A stretch of 58,551 nucleotides of DNA from a virus, in the IMG/VR virus record IMGVR_UViG_3300015371_000041, positions 1-58,551 of that record. One strand, given 5' to 3'. A model generated the notes under the pieces. That model ran no database searches and had not been told where the DNA came from. It worked only from the letters and a program-made list of their open reading frames with translations. The position numbers and the translations under genes were made by a program. Positions within the stretch are counted from its first letter, which is position 1. Each line of letters starts with the position of its first letter. This document shows positions 33,650 through 41,292 of the stretch, piece after piece.

Positions 33650-33922
33650 ATGGCCGAGACACAGTTTCTTTTCAACGGTGTATCCATGAGAGAAGATGAT
33701 TTCATGGATGCTATCAACGCTTCTCAAGAGGCAATGATTCTTGAGGAACAAACGATCGTCAAGCACTACAACGTAGATCATGAAACTGCGAATAACATCA
33801 TGTATATTCGCGGTCGATCACGTTGGACAGTAGCAAAGGAACTGGAACTAGTCGAGCGGTATCATGCAGGCAATCCAGTTTCGCACTATGAGGTTTACTC
33901 AGGCGAGTTTCTTCTCGCCTAA
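33650..33922 (+). CDS. Hypothetical protein, 90 aa
   Basis: GGAGG site before ATG. Helical protein (EDDFMDAINASQEAMILEEQ; RGRSRWTVAKELELVERYHA, perhaps HTH-like). The end of the gene and stop form a 7-bp stem-loop (33901-33907 with 33914-33920). Unknown. Confidence 0.7.
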   Translation: MAETQFLFNGVSMREDDFMDAINASQEAMILEEQTIVKHYNVDHETANNIMYIRGRSRWTVAKELELVERYHAGNPVSHYEVYSGEFLLA

Positions 33923-33946
33923 AAGTAAATCATCCGTTCCAGGGCT

Positions 33947-34018
33947 CTTTCATAGCTGTAGAGGAATGAAAGCTACACACGGATGTAAGCATTTAAGTAG
34001 ACTGGAAATCTTAAATGC
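33947..34018 (+). promoter_or_regulatory. Two consecutive stem-loops between early genes
   Basis: CTTTCAT (33947-33953) pairs with 33966-33972, then GCATTTAAG (33989-33997) pairs with CTTAAATGC (34010-34018). The second arm covers an in-frame ATG of the next gene. Confidence 0.5.
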
Positions 34019-34038
34019 AAACGAAAGGAGGGATTGAG

Positions 34039-34212
34039 ATTAAAGGGAAATGGATAAAGCCAACTGACACACTGATCCATCATGGAGAGCATGAAGTCAC
34101 GAAAGTAACTCCTATGGGCAGGCGTGTTGTAGTTAAGTGCAAGGGGATCATGTTTAGTCTCGATCCCGAAACTCACTATCGAGTGAGGCCATATGAAAGT
34201 AATCGAGTGTGA
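34039..34212 (+). CDS. Hypothetical protein, 57 aa, probable ATT start
   Basis: Reading frame is open from ATG 34015, but that ATG lies inside a 9-bp stem, upstream of the strong AAGGAGGG site (34025-34032). The first codon at normal distance (six bases) after it is ATT 34039. Starting there gives (M)KGKWIKPTDTLIHHGEHEV..., a compact beta-rich protein. Unknown function. Start is inferred. Confidence 0.6.
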   Translation: MKGKWIKPTDTLIHHGEHEVTKVTPMGRRVVVKCKGIMFSLDPETHYRVRPYESNRV

Positions 34213-34357
34213 TAAAAGACCTACTCCCTCGGGTTACACAAAAGAGGGATATGCGTACTATCGTTTGGATGATATGCCTGACGATTGTGCGTTTTGCAAA
34301 AGGCCCATTGCATTGCATGAGCCTGTTAGTAAAAACCGTCGAAACCGTTGGCGTTAG
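34193..34357 (+). CDS. Cys-pair microprotein, 54 aa
   Basis: Overlaps the previous gene by 20 bases. MKVIECDKRPTPSGYTKEGY followed by CAFCKRP and a basic end (KNRRNRWR). The CxxC plus His suggests metal binding. Not recognised. Confidence 0.6.
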   Translation: MKVIECDKRPTPSGYTKEGYAYYRLDDMPDDCAFCKRPIALHEPVSKNRRNRWR

Positions 34358-34365
34358 TTTAACAT

Positions 34366-34398
34366 GAGCATATCTTCAAATTGAGGGTATGCTCTTTT
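34366..34398 (+). terminator. Stem-loop with short U-tract
   Basis: GAGCATA (34366-34372) pairs with TATGCTC (34388-34394), followed by TTTT. A weak terminator or attenuator between early genes. Confidence 0.45.
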
Positions 34399-34423
34399 AA
34401 GCTAACTGCGAAAGGAGGGTATT

Positions 34424-34618
34424 ATGGGCACTATCGAGATTAAGTGGGGCCTCGGTAATATTAAGTATCGAGGCATTCGCCAGAACATTAAGCTCTGGCA
34501 TCTGCTTATCGACGGTCATACGATTGGTAGTTACCTTAGCGAGAAGTCTGCTAAGGCAGCAGCGTATGACTATCTAAAGAAGAACCCTCAGAAGATTCAC
34601 GATACAACGATTAAGTAG
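34424..34618 (+). CDS. Hypothetical protein, 64 aa
   Basis: GGAGGG before ATG. Beta-hairpin-like start (GTIEIKWGLGNIKYRGIRQN) and a basic helical end (SAKAAAYDYLKKNPQK), similar in outline to small AP2/integrase-type DNA-binding folds, but not assigned. Confidence 0.7.
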   Translation: MGTIEIKWGLGNIKYRGIRQNIKLWHLLIDGHTIGSYLSEKSAKAAAYDYLKKNPQKIHDTTIK

Positions 34619-34634
34619 AGGGGAGGTTTAAACG

Positions 34635-34919
34635 ATGACCGAGCAGCAAGTGTTTAGCGCATTGCGTAAGGTAATAGCGGATTGCGATAGGTTGCAAGAC
34701 ACCTATCCGCCATGCCAACTACGCGAAATGCTCACACAAGACGGTTACAATAACGCCGAGTGTGACGAAATAATCACCTACTGTGCCGATAACGGATTTA
34801 ACTATTGCATTGATCCGATCATCAGGCATAAAGATGGTGAGTATTGCCCCAAGTTTGCAAGTTATTGGGGACCAGATCAACTTAAGAGTCGGATTGATTG
34901 GCTCGTACCTCGCACTTAA
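34635..34919 (+). CDS. Hypothetical protein, 94 aa
   Basis: Helical, Cys-containing, ends with YWGPDQLKSRIDWLVPRT. GGGAGG upstream. Lies one base before the SprT-like gene. Unknown. Confidence 0.7.
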   Translation: MTEQQVFSALRKVIADCDRLQDTYPPCQLREMLTQDGYNNAECDEIITYCADNGFNYCIDPIIRHKDGEYCPKFASYWGPDQLKSRIDWLVPRT

Positions 34920-34920
34920 G

Positions 34921-35475
34921 ATGGAATTCTTCATCGAACCGATAACTGACGAAGTTGAAATTGCTAAGTATTTGGGTGAACCAAATCAAGCAATTAAAGC
35001 TGAAGTCGATGCTGCAATAGCTAAAGCACTTAGCAGATTTGAGGAACACTTTGATCGAAAGTTTACGCCCCCTGTGGTGCTTTATGATCTAGTAGGGCAT
35101 ACTGCGGGATGGGCTATTGGTATGCATACGATACGCTTGAATATCGAATGCTTATACAACGAGTACCATGACGATATGATAGAGCGTATCGTACCGCATG
35201 AAATAGCTCATATTGTGCAAACAGTTCTTTATCCCGATAGTAAACCGCATGGTGGGGAATGGCAATACCTTATGCACATACTAGGTTTGCCAGCGGATAG
35301 AACGCATAGCTTTAAAACAAAAGCAGCGCGTAAACACCCTAGACCATACATTTACCGTTGCTATTGTAAAGAGCGGCCTATAACACAGCGTTTGCACAAC
35401 AGAATCCAAAACGGGAGTGGACACTACTGCACAAGTTGTAGAGGTACACTTACCTTTGTAAGAAAGGAGGATTAA
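34921..35475 (+). CDS. SprT-like zinc metalloprotease
   Basis: 184 aa from ATG 34921. HEIAH (93-97) with H110 in KPHGGEW is the SprT/Spartan active site (HExxH...HGxxW). The C-terminal part has a zinc ribbon (YRCYCK and HYCTSCRG). Host and eukaryotic relatives act on DNA-bound or DNA-crosslinked proteins; a phage enzyme may clear proteins from replicating DNA (inference). Confidence 0.85.
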   Translation: MEFFIEPITDEVEIAKYLGEPNQAIKAEVDAAIAKALSRFEEHFDRKFTPPVVLYDLVGHTAGWAIGMHTIRLNIECLYNEYHDDMIERIVPHEIAHIVQTVLYPDSKPHGGEWQYLMHILGLPADRTHSFKTKAARKHPRPYIYRCYCKERPITQRLHNRIQNGSGHYCTSCRGTLTFVRKED

Positions 35476-35634
35476 GTGCAGACTTACCATGTAACGGGAG
35501 TCGATGTTTACGGCAAACGATTTAAGATCGTAACAGACAATGCCATTCACGCATTCGGCATTAACCTTTTTCGAGGCTCAGTTTGGGAAGTTGACAAAAA
35601 TGGAAAACGCAAACTACTCCGCAGGGAACCATAG
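35476..35634 (+). CDS. Hypothetical protein, 52 aa
   Basis: GTG 35476 follows AAAGGAGG. Beta-rich start (QTYHVTGVDVYGKRFKIVTD), basic end (KNGKRKLLRREP). Coupled to the SprT gene. Unknown. Confidence 0.65.
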   Translation: MQTYHVTGVDVYGKRFKIVTDNAIHAFGINLFRGSVWEVDKNGKRKLLRREP

Positions 35635-35641
35635 TTTAACT

Positions 35642-35663
35642 GAGGGTATTTAACGATACCCTC
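35642..35663 (+). promoter_or_regulatory. Intergenic stem-loop (GAGGGTAT family)
   Basis: GAGGGTAT (35642-35649) and ATACCCTC (35656-35663), 8 bp with a six-base loop. Member of the recurring hairpin family. Confidence 0.55.
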
Positions 35664-35696
35664 TACTAAGCTATGCAACGAAAGGAGGATAGAAAA

Positions 35697-35927
35697 ATGG
35701 AGGGAACCTACACTCGTAGTCTCCCCGATTACGGTCATCTTATGACTGTTGAGGATTTCCGTAATGCAGTTAAAGAAAGAAGCTTTATCGACTACGATGG
35801 ATTCGGTTATGCCGCCAAACCTATTGACGGTATGATGAGGATGGAAGCTTCCGGGCATACTATTTATCCATCCCGTGTTGATCGAATTCCGAACGATGCA
35901 ACTCATATCGTTTGGTTCAACAAGTAG
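35697..35927 (+). CDS. Hypothetical protein, 76 aa
   Basis: ATG 35697 follows AAAGGAGG. Begins MEGTYTRSLPDYGHLMTVED; mixed alpha/beta. Unknown. Confidence 0.7.
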   Translation: MEGTYTRSLPDYGHLMTVEDFRNAVKERSFIDYDGFGYAAKPIDGMMRMEASGHTIYPSRVDRIPNDATHIVWFNK

Positions 35928-35936
35928 GGAGAAGTC

Positions 35937-36200
35937 ATGTTCAGCCTACCGAGAGTAACATCAACGGAGTTGGAAGGAACATACGAATACACCAACTACG
36001 ATGATGAGAAAGTCAAGTTTACGGTTAAGGGACACTACGATATCTCTACTATTCCAATGAGTAGAGGATTTCAAACTGTTCTGTTTCGTAGAGAAGGTGC
36101 AGTAGGCCCAAACCAAATTGAACTTTGGTATTACGATGGGCACCCTACTCCTGAGAAAGTTAATGAATTGCTCAGGAATGGAGAGTTCTACAAATGGTAG
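35937..36200 (+). CDS. Hypothetical protein, 87 aa
   Basis: Beta-rich (EGTYEYTNYDDEKVKFTVKG). Shares the EGTYxx opening with the upstream gene, which may hint at related folds. Overlaps the next start (ATGGTAG). Confidence 0.7.
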   Translation: MFSLPRVTSTELEGTYEYTNYDDEKVKFTVKGHYDISTIPMSRGFQTVLFRREGAVGPNQIELWYYDGHPTPEKVNELLRNGEFYKW

Positions 36201-36292
36201 ATAATATTAGAGTTATCTGCGGATTGATTGCATGGGCCGGAATAGTCTGGATGCTCGGACTACTCATGGCAAAGTATCTACTAAAGAAATAG
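36194..36292 (+). CDS. Tiny membrane protein, 32 aa
   Basis: ATG overlaps the previous stop. Single hydrophobic helix VICGLIAWAGIVWMLGLLMA with a Lys end. Function unknown; could alter the host membrane. Confidence 0.6.
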   Translation: MVDNIRVICGLIAWAGIVWMLGLLMAKYLLKK

Positions 36293-36305
36293 GAGGTGAA
36301 TAAAC

Positions 36306-36401
36306 ATGGAGCGTAAAGAACTCGTTGATTTGATCTTGAATCATCCGAACGTCGTCAAGAACAAGACGAATATCAAGGTAACAGTAAAGGCAGGTAAGTG
36401 A
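36306..36401 (+). CDS. Hypothetical microprotein, 31 aa
   Basis: Strong AGGAGGTGA site precedes ATG. MERKELVDLILNHPNVVKNK followed by a short basic strand. TGATG overlap with the next gene supports translation. Confidence 0.6.
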   Translation: MERKELVDLILNHPNVVKNKTNIKVTVKAGK

Positions 36402-36574
36402 TGATCTATAAATTGGAAGTGACTCGGATTCGATTGAGATTCTTCTATAGACTTAGTCGAATCAATCTACGATGTTGGCGCAAACTAGTTTGTATCTATC
36501 TTGCTGGTAGGTTGGTGAAACTGGCATTTCGCATTAGTCCTGACCTCATGAAAACTATGGGTTATCGTGGCTAA
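36401..36574 (+). CDS. Basic amphipathic protein, 57 aa
   Basis: TGATG overlap with the previous gene. Arg-rich with hydrophobic spacing (RIRLRFFYRLSRINLRCWRK, LVKLAFRISPDL). Could bind membrane or RNA. Unknown. Confidence 0.55.
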   Translation: MIYKLEVTRIRLRFFYRLSRINLRCWRKLVCIYLAGRLVKLAFRISPDLMKTMGYRG

Positions 36575-36617
36575 TTGGGACGATGGATACAGGGCACCAT
36601 TGAAGGGAGTTAGTAAC

Positions 36618-36806
36618 GTGGAAGAATTTACTGATATTGATGCAGAACAGCTTTTGCATTTATTGCATCGGTATGTAACAACATACACTCCCGATCTTCC
36701 GCAGACAATTCCTGCAATGGCGGAGGATTTGGCAATGAGTATGGATGAGACAACTGATCTTGCTGATAAGTGCAGACGAGAAATCGAGCAGGCTTACTAT
36801 GCCTAA
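36618..36806 (+). CDS. Hypothetical acidic helical protein, 62 aa
   Basis: GTG 36618 lies eight bases after AAGGGAG and is preferred over the GTG at 36567, which has no ribosome site. Helical and acidic. Unknown. Confidence 0.6.
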   Translation: MEEFTDIDAEQLLHLLHRYVTTYTPDLPQTIPAMAEDLAMSMDETTDLADKCRREIEQAYYA

Positions 36807-36924
36807 GCTACTGACAAGTCAAGAAAAGCATGAATTGGTTTACATTCCTGCTGCATTGATTCATCCCACAGTGGCTATTGCGAGTCACCAACTCCGCAAG
36901 TTGGTAGAAAAGATCACAGCATGA
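36799..36924 (+). CDS. Hypothetical microprotein, 41 aa
   Basis: Overlaps its neighbours by eight and four bases. MPKLLTSQEKHELVYIPAAL... helical. Unknown; retained because of the overlaps on both sides. Confidence 0.5.
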   Translation: MPKLLTSQEKHELVYIPAALIHPTVAIASHQLRKLVEKITA

Positions 36925-37229
36925 AGATCATCACGAATAACCATGCTCGTGATCCTCTTTATTGGCATGAACTTACAGATAAAGAACGAGCAAAGTTTGA
37001 TTACTATACTGAGGAAAGACTTTCTCAGGAAGATCCAGAATTCGTAAGGTACAAAGGTGAGATTTACGACCTCAATGATGTTGAAATGATAAGAGGTTAT
37101 CAACCAGAAGAATTCCGCGATTGGGATGGTATCGTAACCGAAACATTCTTTAGCGGAATCCTCTTTAAGTTCATCCAGTACGGTAGTGAAGAAGAAAGGG
37201 CAGTAGTTTGTGGGAGGTACTATACTTAA
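36921..37229 (+). CDS. Hypothetical protein, 102 aa
   Basis: ATGA start. Acidic, aromatic-rich (HARDPLYWHELTDKERAKFD). Unknown. Confidence 0.7.
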   Translation: MKIITNNHARDPLYWHELTDKERAKFDYYTEERLSQEDPEFVRYKGEIYDLNDVEMIRGYQPEEFRDWDGIVTETFFSGILFKFIQYGSEEERAVVCGRYYT

Positions 37230-37248
37230 CGAAGGGAGGTTTACCAAA

Positions 37249-37434
37249 ATGGTACAACAGATTTCAGAGCGCACTACGGGACTAGGCGACAAATTGGAAA
37301 TCACGTTTGATACAGTCGCCGAGACACTACCCTTTACGGTAGTATTTAATGACACAGCCAAGTTTTCATGCATTTCATGGCATGAGGCAGAAGATTTGTA
37401 TGACCACTTCTATTCAAAGGTAGTGGCAGTATGA
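37249..37434 (+). CDS. Hypothetical protein, 61 aa
   Basis: ATG 37249 follows GGGAGG; a GTG 39 bases earlier is in frame but less likely. Beta-rich with a helical end. Stop overlaps the next ATGA. Confidence 0.65.
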   Translation: MVQQISERTTGLGDKLEITFDTVAETLPFTVVFNDTAKFSCISWHEAEDLYDHFYSKVVAV

Positions 37435-37700
37435 AAGAGTACACAATTCCAATCGAGAATGGTATGATCGTAAAGCATGGCTCTAAGCTTCGCTTTACGA
37501 TTAAAAGTGGAAACACAATTCTCGAGGATGACCTTACCGATGCAAAGTCTATCGGTGGAGCTATGACTAGAGCTAGTTTCATGTATAATGCTAACTCATA
37601 TAGTGGTGGAGTTAGTTGGTGGAATCCTTCAACTGGTATGCCCATTACAAGACCAAAGGTTACAATTAGGGCCAGGAAGGAAGATATTGTAAATGAGTGA
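37431..37700 (+). CDS. Hypothetical protein, 89 aa
   Basis: Begins MKEYTIPIENGMIVKHGSKL; beta-rich with Gly/Ser segment. Unknown. Confidence 0.7.
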   Translation: MKEYTIPIENGMIVKHGSKLRFTIKSGNTILEDDLTDAKSIGGAMTRASFMYNANSYSGGVSWWNPSTGMPITRPKVTIRARKEDIVNE

Positions 37701-37857
37701 AATTCTTGGTATGGTAAAAAGAGTTTGTCCTAACTGCAAGGAAGAATCAATCCTTGTTCTCGATAAGGATAAGTATAAGAGATGGTTAAATCGAGAAGCA
37801 AACATTCAAAACATCTGGCCGGAAATGGCTCCAGCAGAACGTGAACAAATCACATGA
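37693..37857 (+). CDS. Zinc-ribbon-like microprotein, 54 aa
   Basis: Overlaps the previous gene by eight bases. RVCPNCKEESILVLDKDKYK has one CxxC knuckle, followed by a helix. Resembles half of a zinc ribbon. Unknown. Confidence 0.6.
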   Translation: MSEILGMVKRVCPNCKEESILVLDKDKYKRWLNREANIQNIWPEMAPAEREQIT

Positions 37858-37881
37858 ATATCTCGGACCGGAGGAAGATTA

Positions 37882-38217
37882 ATGGATATCTATTGCCCTA
37901 AGTGCGGTGAGCCTTGGGAAATTGACTCATTCCACGAGAAGATTGTAGAAGAAGGATACGATTTCGGAGAGGCTAAAGCGATGTATCCCGATTCTACAAT
38001 TCGACAGATGGAGTACGAAAAGCAATACTGGAATCCCATGATGACAAAGTTCCGACAACAAGGCTGTGGTGTTGTGTTTGAACACGATTCATGTAAGCCA
38101 AGGAATAACGGAGTTACGGCAGCATCGGCAGCAGCATTTGAATTGATGGGTGATGATGTCGATGGAATCGCATCTATGATGGAGGATGCCGAAATGATGG
38201 GAATGTTCGATGACTGA
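37882..38217 (+). CDS. Zinc-ribbon protein, 111 aa
   Basis: CPKCGEPW at residues 5-12 and CGVVFEHDSC later form a likely zinc site; C-terminus is Met/Asp-rich and acidic. GGAGG precedes ATG. Similar proteins occur in actinophage early regions; function unknown. Confidence 0.7.
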   Translation: MDIYCPKCGEPWEIDSFHEKIVEEGYDFGEAKAMYPDSTIRQMEYEKQYWNPMMTKFRQQGCGVVFEHDSCKPRNNGVTAASAAAFELMGDDVDGIASMMEDAEMMGMFDD

Positions 38218-38443
38218 TCCTATTGACAATATGCTCACTCTCGCAGCAAGAGAGATTGGCACACTGGTAACGGCAGAAAATCAAAACTCAATCGACTTTG
38301 CAATTCATCGAGTACCAGTAAATTTGTTAAAGGGTGACGATTGGGAACTTGATATCGTTAATGGCGGAAAGCCGGATGCATTTGTAGTAGCACGAAAAAG
38401 TATCGGGAAGATCGATCTAACCGCATACATCGAACACAAATAG
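38210..38443 (+). CDS. Hypothetical protein, 77 aa
   Basis: Eight-base overlap with the previous gene. Begins MTDPIDNMLTLAAREIGTLV. Ends eight bases before the tRNA. Confidence 0.7.
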   Translation: MTDPIDNMLTLAAREIGTLVTAENQNSIDFAIHRVPVNLLKGDDWELDIVNGGKPDAFVVARKSIGKIDLTAYIEHK

Positions 38444-38450
38444 ATTCACC

Positions 38451-38523
38451 GGGCCTATAGCTCAATGGTTAGAGCACCTGTCTCATAAACAGGAGTGTCT
38501 AGGTTCGAGTCCTAGTAGGCCCA
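38451..38523 (+). tRNA. tRNA with CAU anticodon (Met or, more likely, Ile2)
   Basis: Complete cloverleaf: acceptor GGGCCTA/TAGGCCC, D arm GCTC/GAGC, anticodon arm CCTGT-CTCATAA-ACAGG, T arm CTAGG-TTCGAGT-CCTAG, discriminator A; CCA is not encoded. The anticodon is CAT. The acceptor has C4-G69 and C5-G68, which are known to favour lysidine modification by TilS in E. coli, so it may read ATA (Ile) codons, which are frequent here. Elongator Met cannot be excluded. Confidence 0.93.
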
Positions 38524-38544
38524 ATAAGCAATAAAGGAGAGATA

Positions 38545-38712
38545 ATGGCTGTAGGTGGAACTTATCTAATCATCTTTCGATGGAAGATGTTTGGATTCAT
38601 TCCTCGTAAAGCTTGCTTTATAAATCCAGAGTGGAAAACATGGGCTGAGGCTTATCACGCAGCCAGTATGCTTTCTGATCTTGGTAATGTTGAGATAAAG
38701 GAGGTAGTATGA
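38545..38712 (+). CDS. Hypothetical protein, 55 aa
   Basis: AAAGGAG before ATG, right after the tRNA. MAVGGTYLIIFRWKMFGFIP; has the look of a small beta-hairpin plus helix. Stop overlaps the next start. Confidence 0.6.
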   Translation: MAVGGTYLIIFRWKMFGFIPRKACFINPEWKTWAEAYHAASMLSDLGNVEIKEVV

Positions 38713-39005
38713 AAATCAAGGCAGAAATCATGCCCAATGATCGGAAGTATTATGGAACGGAAATTCAACTAACGAATGAAGAAGGTAAAACGGCTTCATT
38801 TGTTGTTTGGGTTAATTCCATTTCCGATTACGTTCCTAGCGAACGAGAGATTGACTTTGTAGGAGAAGATGGAAAGTTCTATTGGCGAGACGAGCATGAT
38901 AATTCTGTTTGGGAATACGAGATTTGCGACGATCACTACGAGACACAAACAGCATTGAATATCTGTAATAAGATTGTCGAAGCTCTCAATGGAACGGAGG
39001 TATAA
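38709..39005 (+). CDS. Hypothetical acidic protein, 98 aa
   Basis: ATGA start with AAGGAGG upstream. Beta-rich (TEIQLTNEEGKTASFVVWVN). Unknown. Confidence 0.7.
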   Translation: MKIKAEIMPNDRKYYGTEIQLTNEEGKTASFVVWVNSISDYVPSEREIDFVGEDGKFYWRDEHDNSVWEYEICDDHYETQTALNICNKIVEALNGTEV

Positions 39006-39006
39006 C

Positions 39007-39351
39007 ATGATTATCAAGGAACCATCGAATGAACCTGAACCCATCTACATTGATGCGGTTTATTGGATTCATAAGCATAGTGTAGCATTGCACTATGGTG
39101 GACCCGAAGAAGGTGGATGGTGGTTTGATACAGGAGTACCGACAGGTTTTAGTTTTGGGCCTATTGTCGGAGAAGATGCAGCATACGATCAAGCTAGAAA
39201 GATGAATGAGCTTGAACATGAGCGGCGCGAAAGAGAAGAAGATTACGATTACAGTTCTGTACTGAGTTACAAGAGTGACCATTTCAGTTACTCAGTAGAG
39301 GATTATCCTGTACCAGTACCATACCCCGAGTTTAGGCCACACTATGAGTAA
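39007..39351 (+). CDS. Hypothetical protein, 114 aa
   Basis: ATG 39007 follows ACGGAGG; a TTG 33 bases earlier is less likely. Contains HYGGPEEGGWWFDTGVPTGF and a charged helix (MNELEHERREREEDYDYSS). Similar GGPEEGGWWYD-type proteins occur in actinophages; function unknown. Confidence 0.7.
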   Translation: MIIKEPSNEPEPIYIDAVYWIHKHSVALHYGGPEEGGWWFDTGVPTGFSFGPIVGEDAAYDQARKMNELEHERREREEDYDYSSVLSYKSDHFSYSVEDYPVPVPYPEFRPHYE

Positions 39352-39610
39352 CTTTCCAGAACTTGATACTGAGACTAGATATAAGGTAGAAGGTTACGGT
39401 GGCATCGCGTTCTATACTCTTGGTTACAAGCTAGAGCGTGATCAGAATTACGAATGGACAGGAATTGAAATTGAAGATAGAGAGTTTGTTCAGATGGTGA
39501 TGGTTGGGGATGATTACGTTCATATCATTCCTACCGAGGATATTACTCCTATCTCTGATGACGAATATTGTCCTGAGTGTGGACAGATTGGATGCAAAGC
39601 ATATGGATAG
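39344..39610 (+). CDS. Hypothetical protein with C-terminal Cys cluster, 88 aa
   Basis: Beta-rich, ending CPECGQIGCKAYG, a partial zinc ribbon. Eight-base overlaps with both neighbours. Confidence 0.7.
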   Translation: MSNFPELDTETRYKVEGYGGIAFYTLGYKLERDQNYEWTGIEIEDREFVQMVMVGDDYVHIIPTEDITPISDDEYCPECGQIGCKAYG

Positions 39611-39779
39611 TTACGAAGTACAAAGTATAGTTGATGATACAGTTAATGATAAAGTCTCATCCCTTCGTTATGATCTGGAATCACAGATCAATATGAATGA
39701 GAGGGAAGTAAGAGATTACGTTAGGGAACTCAATACCCGAATTGATGCACTTTGGGAGGAGTTGAGAAATCGTGAGTGA
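39603..39779 (+). CDS. Coiled-coil microprotein, 58 aa
   Basis: ATG 39603 inside the end of the previous gene. Heptad-like sequence VSSLRYDLESQINMNEREVR then LNTRIDALWEEL suggests a coiled coil. Unknown. Confidence 0.65.
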   Translation: MDSYEVQSIVDDTVNDKVSSLRYDLESQINMNEREVRDYVRELNTRIDALWEELRNRE

Positions 39780-40110
39780 GATTTGTACTGGTTGCGGCCA
39801 AGTTAACGGTATCCGTGAATACGATGAAAAGCTATGGGATATCTACCATCGTATCGACGATGGACGCTCGACTTATGAGCCGCTAGTATTTGATAGCGAA
39901 TGGTTGCAAGAGAACATTCACGACGAAGAAGATCACGAAGTATTGATGCATACAATGGAAAAGGATATGCACAATCGTGGTCTATGTACTGTTTGTGCTA
40001 GACCTAATCTGGCCGGAGTTGATGAATCTAAGATTATGTCAGAAGAAGATGCGCGAGAAATGCACGATATGTGGGCTATGGAAGCAATGGAAAGAAGGAT
40101 GGGATGCTAG
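39772..40110 (+). CDS. Zinc-binding protein, 112 aa
   Basis: CTGCGQ near the N-terminus and CTVCARP later form a four-Cys pair; the middle is acidic and His-rich. GTG start overlaps the previous stop. Confidence 0.7.
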   Translation: MSEICTGCGQVNGIREYDEKLWDIYHRIDDGRSTYEPLVFDSEWLQENIHDEEDHEVLMHTMEKDMHNRGLCTVCARPNLAGVDESKIMSEEDAREMHDMWAMEAMERRMGC

Positions 40111-40355
40111 ACCCTGATCTGTTTTATCAACACAACGAAACTAGTACAATCAAATGCGGAAGTTGTTGGGAAGTTGATATCGAAAGGACTCGTTCAGGGG
40201 ATTACACGAACGATGAACGAGTCTTTAAAGGTGATTTACAACTACTCAGAAACGATGATCCGCTACAGTGTGATGATTGTCTAGTTCAGAATGAAGCATA
40301 CGATGAACTAGAAACCGAAAGCGGTTTTACAACGGAGAATACAGATGAGATTTGA
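40104..40355 (+). CDS. Zinc-binding protein, 83 aa
   Basis: ATG 40104 overlaps the previous stop. CGSCWEVD and CDDCLVQ give a second four-Cys arrangement. Acidic C-terminus. Unknown. Confidence 0.65.
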   Translation: MLDPDLFYQHNETSTIKCGSCWEVDIERTRSGDYTNDERVFKGDLQLLRNDDPLQCDDCLVQNEAYDELETESGFTTENTDEI

Positions 40356-40539
40356 ATTCAAAGAAGAGACAAATGAATTCTCTCTAGTTGTAGCTTGTTT
40401 GGCTAGAGCAACACCAACACCAGGTTCAGTAGAATTGTATGAACGTATGTTTGATACAATGAATGGGTCCGAAATGGTTGAATATCATAAATTGTTCGAT
40501 ACATTGGAGTTTAGTCCATGTCTAAATACGATCGGCTAG
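40345..40539 (+). CDS. Hypothetical protein, 64 aa
   Basis: CGGAG upstream of ATG. Helical (VACLARATPTPGSVELYERM). Overlaps both neighbours. Unknown. Confidence 0.6.
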   Translation: MRFEFKEETNEFSLVVACLARATPTPGSVELYERMFDTMNGSEMVEYHKLFDTLEFSPCLNTIG

Positions 40540-40775
40540 TTTGGAATATGGTAGCGAAAAGGATCAGAGATAAGTTTACGGATACAGTAGAAGGTGAAGG
40601 ACACCAGAATACCGTAAGGAAACTTTATAGATCAGGAGTTCTCGCAGAACTAGCAATTGATTTCGCAAAAGGTTTTAAACGAGACAATCCAAACTTCGAT
40701 CCTATTAAGTGGTTGGATCAATGCTCACCCGATCCAGATACATACATGCTTAGTGAACTATGGGAGTATTCGTGA
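40518..40775 (+). CDS. Hypothetical protein, 85 aa
   Basis: Overlaps the previous gene by 22 bases. Helical (YDRLVWNMVAKRIRDKFTDT...). Unknown; ends LSELWEYS. Confidence 0.65.
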   Translation: MSKYDRLVWNMVAKRIRDKFTDTVEGEGHQNTVRKLYRSGVLAELAIDFAKGFKRDNPNFDPIKWLDQCSPDPDTYMLSELWEYS

Positions 40776-41056
40776 CATTTCCTAGTATCACAACTAAAGA
40801 GAAAGCAACTGATAGAGCCAACATTCGGGTTGGTGAAATTGCAACAAAGTTGATTGGTGAAATCGAAAAGCAGCTAGTTACAAAATGGGTTCCTGGTGAT
40901 CGTATTACCATTTGGCTTAGGGATCTTTTAGGAAGTGTTGATTACCCGAATAAAAAAGCAGTTATCAATACAATCCTTGCAATGTACGAAAGCGCAGGAT
41001 GGGAAGCAACCTATAATTCTAGCCAACGTGATGGAGATTGGATCGAGATTAAATAA
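40772..41056 (+). CDS. Hypothetical protein, 94 aa
   Basis: GTGA overlap start at 40772, five bases after GGGAG; ATG 40760 is an alternative. C-terminal segment GWEATYNSSQRDGDWIEI is typical of small phage proteins with a 'W-x-V-x-...-RDG-x-x-I' ending. Unknown. Confidence 0.65.
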   Translation: MTFPSITTKEKATDRANIRVGEIATKLIGEIEKQLVTKWVPGDRITIWLRDLLGSVDYPNKKAVINTILAMYESAGWEATYNSSQRDGDWIEIK

Positions 41057-41292
41057 TGGGTAAACGAAAACTAGCAGCTACGACTAGAGGATTTAATCAC
41101 GCAACTAGTCAGAGTTGTTTTAACAATGAGGGTATTACAGCACATCTACGAGGATGGGATTTCGGTATTGAAATTACCATGCGACATACTGAGAATGGTC
41201 CGATGTATGAATTCTGGTTGACGGGAGGTTCTAATAATCCAGGACGTACAGAGCAAATGTTCTTGACAGACATCGACGAAGATGCAATCTAA
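41056..41292 (+). CDS. Hypothetical protein, 78 aa
   Basis: TAATG start. Basic N-terminus then beta-rich (EITMRHTENGPMYEFWLTGG). Unknown. Confidence 0.65.
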   Translation: MGKRKLAATTRGFNHATSQSCFNNEGITAHLRGWDFGIEITMRHTENGPMYEFWLTGGSNNPGRTEQMFLTDIDEDAI

